DNA of 64,000 bases, from NCBI RefSeq assembly GCF_013317235.1, contig NZ_WLCM01000003.1, forward strand, positions 1 to 64,000, read 5' to 3'. The notes under the pieces are model-generated. The model saw nothing but the letters and a program-made list of their open reading frames with translations. It searched no databases and was not told the origin of the DNA. This DNA comes from Leisingera sp. ANG59. GTDB lineage: Bacteria > Pseudomonadota > Alphaproteobacteria > Rhodobacterales > Rhodobacteraceae. Position 1 is the stretch's first letter, and every line of letters starts with the position of its first letter. Shown here one piece after another: positions 1 to 8,584 of the stretch. The position numbers and the translations under genes are program-made.

Positions 1-237
1 GACTGGAGCGACGCCCCCACCCCCGCCCCTCCCTTTGAAGCTGGCTGGCAGGAGCTTGATGGCGAGGTCCGGCACACGTTCACCCATTTTCATCTGATTC
101 TGCGTGTCATGACTGCTGAACTCCCCGCTGGGTTCAATCAAAACACGGATCAGGAACTGATCACGCGCCACCATTTCCGCCCTTCCAGCCTGCCAACGGT
201 GATGCGCAAAGCCTTCGATCTTTACAAAGGCCGCTAG
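1..237 (+). CDS. mutY: A/G-specific adenine glycosylase, C-terminal part only
   Basis: Only the last 78 codons lie in the window; the 5' part is cut off by the window edge. They read as the C-terminal NUDIX-like domain of MutY, which recognises 8-oxoguanine opposite the misincorporated adenine that the enzyme removes. The core motif VRHTFTHFHL (residues 23-32 of this fragment) is the typical MutY C-terminal signature, and the end is rich in basic residues as expected. The catalytic HhH/Fe-S domain is not visible here, so integrity of the gene cannot be judged. Next gene starts 84 bp downstream. Confidence 0.85.
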   Translation, partial: DWSDAPTPAPPFEAGWQELDGEVRHTFTHFHLILRVMTAELPAGFNQNTDQELITRHHFRPSSLPTVMRKAFDLYKGR

Positions 238-321
238 GTTACCCTGCGCCCCTATTGGGTTTTCAAATGTCTGGGCATAGGGTTGCCCCAAACGCGCGCT
301 GACTGATTTGGGAGACTTGGC

Positions 322-1455
322 ATGATTGCCCCCGAAACTCTTTCCCGCTGGCAAAGCGCCCTGCCGTTCTGGATGTCTTTCCTGCTGCTGCCGCTGGTCT
401 GGATCGCGGCGCTGCAGGGCGGCTGGGCGCTACTGCTGCCGCCACTCGTGACCTGGCACCTGTTTGCGGTGCTGGATGGGATGTTCGGGCTCAATCTGGA
501 AAACGCCGACCCGGAAACACCGGACAGCGACCTCAAGTGGTACAAGGCACTGACTGCGGCCTGGGCGCCGCTTCAGTTCCTCACACTGTTCGGCCTGATC
601 TGGTACGTCAGCGGTGCAGAGCATCTGAGCGCGTTCGAAAAATTCGCCGCGTTCTTTGGTGTTGGCGTCGTCACCGGCGCGGTTGGCATCAACTACAGCC
701 ACGAGCTGATGCACCAGTCCAGCCGGGTGGAACGCTGGCTGGGGGACATTCTGCTGGCGATGGTGCTGTACTCGCATTTCCGCTCCGAACATCTGCTGGT
801 GCACCACCGCTATGTCGGCACACCGCGCGATCCTGTCACAGCGCGATACAACGAAGGCTTCCACCGCTTCTATCCGCGGGTTCTGCAGCAATGCTGGCAT
901 TCCGCCTTCCGCGCCGAGAAAGAAAAGCTTTCCAAGAAAAACCGCCCTTGGACCGACCTTTCCAACCCGTTTTTCCGCTACTGGGCCCTGCAAGCGGCCA
1001 TGCTTCTGCTGGCTCTGCTACTGGGCGGGCTGACCGGCGTGCTCTTGTTCCTGGTGCAGGCGGGCACCGCCATCTGGCAGCTGGAGGTGGTCAACTATGT
1101 CGAGCATTACGGGCTGACCCGCAAACACCTGGGCGACGGCAAATACGAACCGGTCCAGCCGCGGCACTCCTGGAATGCGGCGCACAAGGCGTCGAACTGG
1201 CTGCTGATCAATCTGCAGCGCCATTCGGACCACCATTACAAGCCGAACCGCCGCTTTCCGCTGCTTCAGAACTATACAGAGGCCGACGCGCCGCAACTGC
1301 CCTACGGCTATCCGGTAATGACCATTGCCGCAATGATTCCGCCCTTGTGGCGGCGGGTGATGAACCCGAGGGTGCGCCGCTGGCGGCAGACCTACTATCC
1401 TGAAATCACCGATTGGCACGCATATAACAAGGCGCAGAACCCGATGCCGCGTTAG
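322..1455 (+). CDS. alkB: Alkane 1-monooxygenase (membrane diiron hydroxylase)
   Basis: Integral membrane non-heme diiron enzyme that hydroxylates the terminal carbon of medium-chain n-alkanes with O2 and electrons from rubredoxin. The 377-residue protein shows the three histidine clusters of the family: HELMH (127-131), HLLVHH (157-162) and HSDHH (301-305), plus the alkane-hydroxylase motif NYVEHYGL (258-265). Hydrophobic segments lie around 15-50, 80-97, 110-125 and 222-255. Length matches the family (about 370-410). No rubredoxin, rubredoxin reductase or AraC-type alkane regulator is adjacent, so electron partners must be encoded elsewhere. It ends 3 bp before the convergent cyclase gene. 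It is unrelated to the DNA-repair AlkB at 30257-30859. Confidence 0.93.
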   Translation: MIAPETLSRWQSALPFWMSFLLLPLVWIAALQGGWALLLPPLVTWHLFAVLDGMFGLNLENADPETPDSDLKWYKALTAAWAPLQFLTLFGLIWYVSGAEHLSAFEKFAAFFGVGVVTGAVGINYSHELMHQSSRVERWLGDILLAMVLYSHFRSEHLLVHHRYVGTPRDPVTARYNEGFHRFYPRVLQQCWHSAFRAEKEKLSKKNRPWTDLSNPFFRYWALQAAMLLLALLLGGLTGVLLFLVQAGTAIWQLEVVNYVEHYGLTRKHLGDGKYEPVQPRHSWNAAHKASNWLLINLQRHSDHHYKPNRRFPLLQNYTEADAPQLPYGYPVMTIAAMIPPLWRRVMNPRVRRWRQTYYPEITDWHAYNKAQNPMPR

Positions 1456-1458
1456 AGG

Positions 1459-2850
1459 TCAGGCCCAAACCAAGACCGTCATCGGCTGATCCAGCCCGCG
1501 CACTTCCTGATCCGGATGGCGGGCTGCGCCGTCCAGCAGGTCCAACCCGGCTAGTTCAACCTTGACCTGCGCGGCCATCGTTTCGCTGACAACAATACTG
1601 GCCTGCAGCCTGCGCGTCAGGTTCTCCAGCCGCGCAGCGATGTTCACCGTCATGCCCAGAACCGCGTATTCCAGCCGGTTGGCACCGATATCGCCCAGCA
1701 GCGCCTCGCCATAATGAATACCGATCCCGGCCCGGATCTCAGGCTTCCCCTGTTTGGCGCGGTCCCGGTTCCATCTTGCAAGCGACACCCGCATCGCGTG
1801 GGCGCAGGCCAGCGCATTCGTGGCGTCCTGCTTGCCGGCCACCGGCGTGCCAAAGGTCGCCATCAGCCCGTCTCCCAGATACTTGTCCAATGTGCCGTGA
1901 TGGCGGAACACCTCGCGCTCCATCCGGCCGTGGAATTCACGCAGCAAGTCAATCACCGCCCGCGGGTCCATCCCCGCCGACAACCGGGTAAAGCCGACGA
2001 TATCGATGAACAGCACCGCCACGTTCTCGCTGCGGACCTGTTTCAGCGGCTCGTCGTTCTGCGACAGCTGCTCCACCACATTGGGCGAGAAGTAGCGCGA
2101 CAGGTTGGCCCGCTCCCGTGTCAGGCTGGCATTGCTCCGCAGCAGCCCGTTGAACCGGCGCACCGAGAAGCCCAGCGTCACCGCCACCAGCACAAAAACC
2201 ACCGCCTCCTGCACCCGCAGCCGCACGACAAAACTGTTAGGATCGAAAAACTCCGCCAGCTCCGGGCTAAAGTTCAGGGCCGCGTTCACCGCTTCCGTTA
2301 GTCCCGGAACCGGGCGGGAGAACCACCAGACAAGGGCCAGCGCGCTCAGCCACATCATTGCCGTCCAGGTGCCGATGGCAATCACCGTGCGCCAGGAATA
2401 GGCCATGGTGCCAGCCGCAAGGATGATAAAGAAATACTGAAAGTTATCGAACCGGTAATACATGGCCGCCGGTATGACACGGCTGTCGAACGGGTTGGGC
2501 ACGATCAGGCCATAAGTCATGATGAGGAGGTCGAGGAAGATCAGGAACAGCTCCAGACGCGACCTGCCGACCTTGCCCGCCCGGCTGATGAACCAGCCAT
2601 TGAGACACAAGAGCGCAAGAATGCCGTGGTAATACAGCACGCTCCAGACCGGGTTCAGGAAGGCGATGAAGACCGCGATGATGGGCAGCGCGATCCAGCG
2701 CGCCCGCACCGCAAGCTGCAGCCCGCGCCGCTTGTGTTCGTCCAGCGCCGCCTCTGCGAATCGGCTTTCCGCAGGCGAGGCCTGCTGCAAGCTGCCGGTT
2801 TCCGCCGCCTTGGCGGCGCTGGTTCCAGACGCAAACGCGGTATCGGTCAT
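1459..2850 (-). CDS. Membrane-bound class III adenylate/guanylate cyclase
   Basis: 463 residues. About six hydrophobic segments fill residues 50-230, followed by a linker and a class III cyclase catalytic domain at about 275-430. The two metal-binding aspartates are present (D283 in FIDIVGF, D327 in KYLGDG), as is the transition-state region NIAARLE (403-409). The purine-contacting position that is usually Asp (as in DYTVIG) is Glu here (E394 in LEYAVLG), so nucleotide preference is uncertain. The N-terminal membrane part probably senses a signal and controls synthesis of a cyclic nucleotide. It is monocistronic, convergent with alkB on one side and separated from ccrM by a terminator on the other. 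Confidence 0.85.
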   Translation of the reverse strand: MTDTAFASGTSAAKAAETGSLQQASPAESRFAEAALDEHKRRGLQLAVRARWIALPIIAVFIAFLNPVWSVLYYHGILALLCLNGWFISRAGKVGRSRLELFLIFLDLLIMTYGLIVPNPFDSRVIPAAMYYRFDNFQYFFIILAAGTMAYSWRTVIAIGTWTAMMWLSALALVWWFSRPVPGLTEAVNAALNFSPELAEFFDPNSFVVRLRVQEAVVFVLVAVTLGFSVRRFNGLLRSNASLTRERANLSRYFSPNVVEQLSQNDEPLKQVRSENVAVLFIDIVGFTRLSAGMDPRAVIDLLREFHGRMEREVFRHHGTLDKYLGDGLMATFGTPVAGKQDATNALACAHAMRVSLARWNRDRAKQGKPEIRAGIGIHYGEALLGDIGANRLEYAVLGMTVNIAARLENLTRRLQASIVVSETMAAQVKVELAGLDLLDGAARHPDQEVRGLDQPMTVLVWA

Positions 2851-2945
2851 TGGCTTTCCCTTCTGCCCGCTGGCTGCTGCGGTGCCGGAACTTCAGATAA
2901 TTGCCCCGCAATTCACAGGGAATAGCGCATCGGGCCGCACAGAAG

Positions 2946-2975
2946 CAAAAAACCCCGCCTTCGGCGGGCGGGGCA
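2946..2975 (-). terminator. Intrinsic terminator of ccrM
   Basis: On the minus strand a GC-rich stem (GCCCCGCC paired to GGCGGGG with a short loop) is followed by a run of six T. It lies about 65 bp past the ccrM stop codon and before the cyclase start. Confidence 0.8.
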
Positions 2976-3040
2976 AGGTGTGCGCCTGCGCAAAAGCACA
3001 GGCGCCTGCAATAGACTGTAGTGTTCTGAAATGGCGGTCG

Positions 3041-4153
<1,113 letters not shown>

Positions 4154-4199
4154 TCATAACCGCGGCGCATTTTTGCGCTCATTAGGTTGTCCACAGGAT

Positions 4200-4215
4200 G
4201 AGTCATCGCGGATTC
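4200..4215. promoter_or_regulatory. Two GANTC methylation sites upstream of ccrM
   Basis: GAGTC at 4200-4204 and GATTC at 4211-4215 lie 55-71 bp upstream of the ccrM start in the 107-bp gap between rnhB and ccrM. A TTGACC hexamer on the minus strand (4218-4223) adjoins the second site and could be a -35 element. In Caulobacter the ccrM promoter region carries GANTC sites whose methylation state affects its transcription; the same arrangement here is inference. Confidence 0.55.
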
Positions 4216-4251
4216 GAGGTCAATTTGTTTATTACAACAACGCCTTACGGT

Positions 4252-4869
4252 TCACTCTTGATACAAGATATTGTGTACCGGCTTAAAGGAGCGCCGATGA
4301 TGTGGGGTTACGCCCAGCTGAACTAGCGCATCCCGGTGCTGTTTCGAGGGATAGCCTGCGTTTTTCTCCCACCCATAACCGGGGAACTGTTGCGCCAAAT
4401 CCACCATGATCCGGTCGCGTGCCAGTTTGGCGATGATCGAGGCCGCAGCAATCGACAGGGATTTGGCATCGCCTTTGACAACCGCTTCGTTGGGCAAAAC
4501 CAGCCCCTTGGGGATCAGGTTGCCGTCAATCAGCAGGTAATCCGGCGCCGGGTCCAGCGCCGCGACCGCGCGCTCCATCGCCAGATGGGAGGCGCGCAAA
4601 ATATTCAGGGAATCAATCTCTTCCACCGTTGCGTGGGCAATGGCCGCCTGCGCGGAGGACAGGATCTTGCCTTCCAGCGCCTCGCGCTTTTTCAGGCTCA
4701 GTTTCTTGGAGTCGTTCAGGCCTTCGGGGATTGCGGCCGCATCCAGGACAACAGCCGCGGCCGTCACCGGCCCGGCCAGCGGCCCGCGGCCCACCTCATC
4801 CACTCCGGCAATCCTCAGGTGCCCTTGCGCAAGGGCGGCGGCTTCAAGGCTGTAATCGGGCTGTGTCAT
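4252..4869 (-). CDS. rnhB: Ribonuclease HII
   Basis: 205-residue RNase HII, which cuts the RNA strand of RNA-DNA hybrids and removes single ribonucleotides from DNA. The family signature GVDEVGRGPLAGP (22-34) contains the catalytic Asp24 and Glu25; further acidic residues occur in LLIDGN and the SIIAKLARD helix. Length is normal for the family. It lies just upstream of ccrM on the same strand, but the 107-bp gap with GANTC sites suggests that ccrM has its own promoter. Confidence 0.95.
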   Translation of the reverse strand: MTQPDYSLEAAALAQGHLRIAGVDEVGRGPLAGPVTAAAVVLDAAAIPEGLNDSKKLSLKKREALEGKILSSAQAAIAHATVEEIDSLNILRASHLAMERAVAALDPAPDYLLIDGNLIPKGLVLPNEAVVKGDAKSLSIAAASIIAKLARDRIMVDLAQQFPGYGWEKNAGYPSKQHRDALVQLGVTPHHRRSFKPVHNILYQE

Positions 4870-4914
4870 CCTTCCGTCAAAGCCAATGCCTGCCGGTTAT
4901 GCAAGGGCAGCCGC

Positions 4915-4939
4915 AAAAAAAGGGGGGCCGAAGCCCCGC
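4915..4939 (-). terminator. Intrinsic terminator after the 172-aa secreted protein gene
   Basis: Minus-strand stem GGGGC-TTC-GGCCCC followed by seven T (4921 down to 4915). It lies about 30 bp beyond the stop of the gene ending at 4971. Confidence 0.8.
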
Positions 4940-4970
4940 AGTTTGCTGCTGCTCGAATCTGAATTCAAGC

Positions 4971-5489
4971 TCAGCGCCGAACCAGCCGGTAGCCGTGGCT
5001 GTTGAGGCAGCCCGGCTTGTAGCCGGTGCGATGGCGCTTGCCGTTCCAGAACGTCAACCGGCAGGACTGCGGCAGGGCCTTGGTGTGGCCATAGCTGCGC
5101 TCCAGGCAGTCTTTGCCGACCAGCGGGTGGTTGCGGCTGTAGCGCGGGAAATACTTCAGGCAACGGGACGGCAGGTCATAGCGGCGCACCCGCGGCGGCA
5201 GCGGTTTCACATACCTGTCATCGCGGCTGTAGCCCCGGTAATTGTGGCCGCCAAGGGAATGGTTGTGCGGCGGCGGCGAGTAGTTATGCGTCACTGCATG
5301 GCCATCCTTATCCCTCGAATGCTTGATGGCGGCGCCGAGGATTCCCAGCAGCGCCAGGCCGCCGAGGATTTTTGCGACGTCTTCATCGGCGCGGGCTGGG
5401 GCCGCCGAGAAGCCGGTGATGGCGATGGATACAGCTACGATCAAAGCAATGAATTTGCGGTGCGGTTGCGGGCGGGGTGTCCGGGTCAT
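4971..5489 (-). CDS. Hypothetical secreted basic protein with four cysteines
   Basis: 172 residues from the ATG at 5489, chosen because AAAGG precedes it and because the next 35 residues form a clear signal peptide (basic start, hydrophobic IALIVAVSIAITGF, cleavage near APARA-DE). A second hydrophobic stretch (ILGGLALLGILGAAI) follows the cleavage site. The mature part is rich in His, Arg, Tyr and Pro, with four Cys in the last 70 residues (RC, DC, SC, GC contexts) that could form two disulfides in the periplasm. I do not recognise the family. It is divergent from the small secreted protein gene at 5660 and has its own terminator. Confidence 0.6.
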   Translation of the reverse strand: MTRTPRPQPHRKFIALIVAVSIAITGFSAAPARADEDVAKILGGLALLGILGAAIKHSRDKDGHAVTHNYSPPPHNHSLGGHNYRGYSRDDRYVKPLPPRVRRYDLPSRCLKYFPRYSRNHPLVGKDCLERSYGHTKALPQSCRLTFWNGKRHRTGYKPGCLNSHGYRLVRR

Positions 5490-5659
5490 ATCAGGACCTT
5501 TCTCAGAAATAGATTGTCGCGCAGCCAATGCGCCTTGATGACCCCAGCCTGCTCCCGCCCCTTCCGGACAAGCAATATCGGCGGCTTGTTATCGGATATC
5601 AGCCGCTCCAACCCCCTGCTGTTATTGAATTTCAAGCAGACCGGACGCAGGATGCAAAC

Positions 5660-5953
5660 ATGAAACAGCCCCTTCTGATCCCCGCCCTTGCGGCCTTCCT
5701 TCTGGCGCTTTCCGCGCCGGCCCAGGCCGCTGACTGCTATGCCGACTACAAGGCCAAGCAGGACAACCCGCTGCGCCTGCACTACGGTGTGATTCGGCTG
5801 TCCGGCGCCTGCCAGAAGCAAGCCGCCCGCGGTGAAATCCAGGCCCGCATCGCTCCGGCCGGGTGGACGCTATTGAATGTCCTCTCCGTCTTCGGCGCCG
5901 AAGGCCTGCAGCAAAGGAAGGCAGATGCCGGACCCTACTATCTCCGTTTTTGA
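5660..5953 (+). CDS. Small secreted hypothetical protein
   Basis: 97 residues from ATG 5660. The first 23 residues are a signal peptide ending APAQA-AD, which decides this start over longer in-frame readings. The mature protein is about 75 residues with two cysteines (DCYADYK and GACQKQ), suggesting one disulfide in the periplasm. No family was recognised. Its 3' end overlaps the start of the membrane winged-helix gene by 29 bp, so the two are probably translationally coupled and functionally linked. Confidence 0.55.
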   Translation: MKQPLLIPALAAFLLALSAPAQAADCYADYKAKQDNPLRLHYGVIRLSGACQKQAARGEIQARIAPAGWTLLNVLSVFGAEGLQQRKADAGPYYLRF

Positions 5954-6626
5954 AACCCGCGCTGCCGGCAGCAGGGTCATCGCAATCGGCATCGCCGCCA
6001 TCGTCGCCCTTCTGGCCATTGCCGGCACGATTCTGCTGCTGGCCCTGCCTGACGCCAATGCCTTCAACGCCCGGGTTGAGCAATTGTTCGTGGAAAACGA
6101 CCTGACCACCCAGGCTGAAATCAAGCTGCTGGAAATTCTGGCCCAGTCCGGCACCGCTTTTGCCGACACTTTGACCAGCTACCGGATGGTGATCTTTGTG
6201 CTGCTGGTCTTTGCCACCGCCATGATGGTCGCAGCGCTGGCGGTGCTGGGCATGCTGGTGATGCTGAACCGCCGCATGGCCCAGATCGAACGCTCCGGCA
6301 TTCAGGTGAACGAGCTGCTGATCAGCCGCGATGAGAACACCGTCTACCTCAACAGCATGGGGTTCAAGCTGACACCCGCCGCGATGGAAACCCTCTCGGT
6401 TCTGGCCGAGGCGCGGCTGGACGACGAGGTCCTGTCCGGTGCCGAGATCGAGGCCGTGATTTCCGGCCGCACGTCCGCAGATTGCGAGGAGGCCGCCGGC
6501 GCCACCCGGATCAAGCGCCTGAGGGACACCTTGGGCAATCAGATGGTCAGCGAGCTCTTGGTCAAGAACATCGCCAAACGCGGCTATGTCCTGGCGATCA
6601 GCAAGGACGTGATCCGCATGGTCTGA
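5925..6626 (+). CDS. Membrane-anchored winged-helix protein
   Basis: 233 residues from ATG 5925, preceded by AAGGAAG. Two transmembrane helices (about 18-40 and 88-114) enclose a periplasmic loop of some 45 residues. The cytoplasmic C-terminal part (about 140-227) resembles an OmpR-type winged helix: TRIKRLRDTLG (194-204) looks like the recognition helix, and KNIAKRGYVLAI (214-225) like the wing hairpin. This is a membrane-bound DNA-binding layout similar in idea to ToxR but with the domain order reversed. It overlaps the upstream secreted protein gene and is followed by a terminator before the DUF427-cyclase gene. DNA binding is inferred and not proven by motif alone. Confidence 0.6.
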   Translation: MPDPTISVFETRAAGSRVIAIGIAAIVALLAIAGTILLLALPDANAFNARVEQLFVENDLTTQAEIKLLEILAQSGTAFADTLTSYRMVIFVLLVFATAMMVAALAVLGMLVMLNRRMAQIERSGIQVNELLISRDENTVYLNSMGFKLTPAAMETLSVLAEARLDDEVLSGAEIEAVISGRTSADCEEAAGATRIKRLRDTLGNQMVSELLVKNIAKRGYVLAISKDVIRMV

Positions 6627-6700
6627 CCCACCGCTCCGTTCCGCTCAATATCGTGTGTCCACCACTGGAAAATCTGCACGAAACCCCCAAATAGTCCAGA

Positions 6701-6729
6701 ACCGGCCTGCGCCGGCCGGTCCTGTTTTT
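6701..6729 (+). terminator. Probable intrinsic terminator
   Basis: Stem ACCGGCC (6701-6707) and GGCCGGT (6714-6720), followed by CCTG and five T. It sits between the winged-helix gene and the DUF427-cyclase gene and would separate their transcripts. Confidence 0.6.
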
Positions 6730-6765
6730 GCCGTTTCACCGGCTCAAGGGACAAGGAATCTAGGG

Positions 6766-8340
6766 ATGGATACACAGGTGCAGACCCGCAACCGGGGCTA
6801 CGGCATTGTTGTCGAACCGCTGCAAGGCGTGGTCGCCGCCCGCCGCGATGGTACTGTTCTGGCGCAAAGCACCCGGGCCAAGGTGATGTACGAAACCCGG
6901 CTCCCTCCGGCGGTCTACTTCCCGGCGGAAGATGTGACAGTACCCCTTTCTTCCCGTACTCCCCTGCAAACATTCTGCCCCTTCAAGGGCACCGCCAGTT
7001 ACCGCGACATCCTGTTCCCCGGCGGCGCTGTGCATAACGGCGTCTGGGCCTATGAGGATGCCATGCCGGAGGCCGCCGCCATTTCCGGCCACATCGGTTT
7101 CATGCCCGGAGCAGAAGTCGAATTCGATTTTGGCAGCAACACCGTGGAGATGCCGGATTACGGCAATATCTCAGGTCCGGTGATCGACTGGCTGCTGCGC
7201 GATGCCTCAATGGTTCCGACCCCCGAAGCGCTGACCGCCGCTTTGGCGGAAAAATTCGTGGAGCAGGGTATCTACCTGTCCCGCCTCTCGGTCATGGCCT
7301 GGTCTCTGCACCCTCTGATCGCCGGCAAGAACTACATCTGGCAAAAAAAGACAGGCGAGGTCACAACCTATGCCCCGTCATACGAAATCCACGACCACCC
7401 CGCCTACCGGAACAGCCCGTTGCGGCATGTCTCCAACGGGCTGGGCGGCGTGCGCCACCGGCTGGACAGCTGCTGCACCGACGATGCCTTCCCGATCCTC
7501 GAAGACCTCCGCAAGGAAGGCGCCACCGACTATGTCGCGATGCCGCTGCGGTTCTCGGATGGGCGGATCAATGTGCTGACCCTGACCAGCGACCATCCGA
7601 ACGGCTTCTCCACCGCCAACCTGGGGCTGATCTTCGAATGCTCCGACGTGATCGCCCGATACTACGAAATTTTCATGCAGCGCGAAAACGCCCAGTCGCT
7701 GCTGGAAACCTACGTCGGCAAGCGCACCGGCGCCCGGGTGCTCGGCGGAGAGATCCGCCGCGGCGACGGCGACGAGATCAACGCCGCCATCATGTTCTGC
7801 GACCTGCGCGGCTCCACCAGGCTGGAGGAAGAGCTGGGCCGCCAGGACTATATCGCGCTTCTGAACCAGTTCTTCGAGACCGCCTCGACCATCGTGCATG
7901 ACCACGGCGGCGAGGTGCTCAAGTTCATCGGCGACGCTGTGCTGGCGGTGTTCCCGGCGGGCAGCGACCCGGAACGGGCGCGCACTCAGGCGCTGGACAG
8001 CGCCTGCGCCATCGTGGCCCGGCTGGAGGAAATCGCGGGCGAAGAGAACGGCCACCGCTGCGAAGCCGCCATCGGCATCGCCTATGGCCGGGTGACCTAT
8101 GGAAACGTCGGCTCGCGGGAGCGGCTGGACTTCACGGTGATCGGCCAGGCCGCCAATATCGCGGCCCGGCTGGGCGACTATGGCAAGACGGTCGATTATC
8201 CGGTCGTCGTCAGCTGCGACATCCTGAAAGATCCCTCGCAGGGCATCCCTCTGGGCGCGGTCAGCCTGCACAATGTCTCCCAGCCGGTGACCTGCTATGC
8301 CATCCCAGCGAGAACGGAACCGCAGGCCGCGGCCGAATAA
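6766..8340 (+). CDS. DUF427 - class III nucleotide cyclase fusion
   Basis: 524 residues from ATG 6766, with AAGGAATC and GGG upstream. Residues about 20-112 match a DUF427 domain (STRA, YETRLPPAVYFP, TFCPFKGTASY, WAYEDAMPEAAAI). Residues about 155-310 are the soluble sensor-like segment found in many alphaproteobacterial cyclases (LHPLIAGKNYIW, DFPILEDLR-like). The catalytic domain at about 335-490 keeps both metal aspartates (D346 in CDLRGS, D390 in KFIGDA), the purine-contacting K386/D455 pair and NIAARL (464-469), so activity is expected. No membrane segment or signal peptide is present. DUF427 fused to a cyclase is unusual; it may bind a ligand and regulate the enzyme. Confidence 0.85.
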   Translation: MDTQVQTRNRGYGIVVEPLQGVVAARRDGTVLAQSTRAKVMYETRLPPAVYFPAEDVTVPLSSRTPLQTFCPFKGTASYRDILFPGGAVHNGVWAYEDAMPEAAAISGHIGFMPGAEVEFDFGSNTVEMPDYGNISGPVIDWLLRDASMVPTPEALTAALAEKFVEQGIYLSRLSVMAWSLHPLIAGKNYIWQKKTGEVTTYAPSYEIHDHPAYRNSPLRHVSNGLGGVRHRLDSCCTDDAFPILEDLRKEGATDYVAMPLRFSDGRINVLTLTSDHPNGFSTANLGLIFECSDVIARYYEIFMQRENAQSLLETYVGKRTGARVLGGEIRRGDGDEINAAIMFCDLRGSTRLEEELGRQDYIALLNQFFETASTIVHDHGGEVLKFIGDAVLAVFPAGSDPERARTQALDSACAIVARLEEIAGEENGHRCEAAIGIAYGRVTYGNVGSRERLDFTVIGQAANIAARLGDYGKTVDYPVVVSCDILKDPSQGIPLGAVSLHNVSQPVTCYAIPARTEPQAAAE

Positions 8341-8492
8341 CCCCCCATCCGCCTGTTCAACCCCGGGTCAAGGGCGGCGCAGCCGCCGCGCTTTGGCGCG
8401 GTTTACCCTTGAGGCGGGGCTGAACATACACACTGGATAAGGGCTTTCAGGGCAAACCCGCCCCTGAAGGCCTTCTCAGCAAATACCCTTCC

Positions 8493-8513
8493 GCCCTGCC
8501 CGCAGGGCAGGGC
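8493..8513. terminator. GC hairpin between convergent genes
   Basis: Perfect 9-bp inverted repeat GCCCTGCCC (8493-8501) and GGGCAGGGC (8505-8513) with a GCA loop, in the 244-bp gap between two convergent genes. There is no T run, so it may act as a barrier or an RNA 3' end stabiliser rather than a classical terminator. Nothing else was recognised in 8341-8584. Confidence 0.35.
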
Positions 8514-8584
8514 CACGCCCAAGGCTGCTTTGCTGGCATCTTCGATGCAGGCAACAGGCGCGGGAGCTTTCCGCCACCCTTCAC

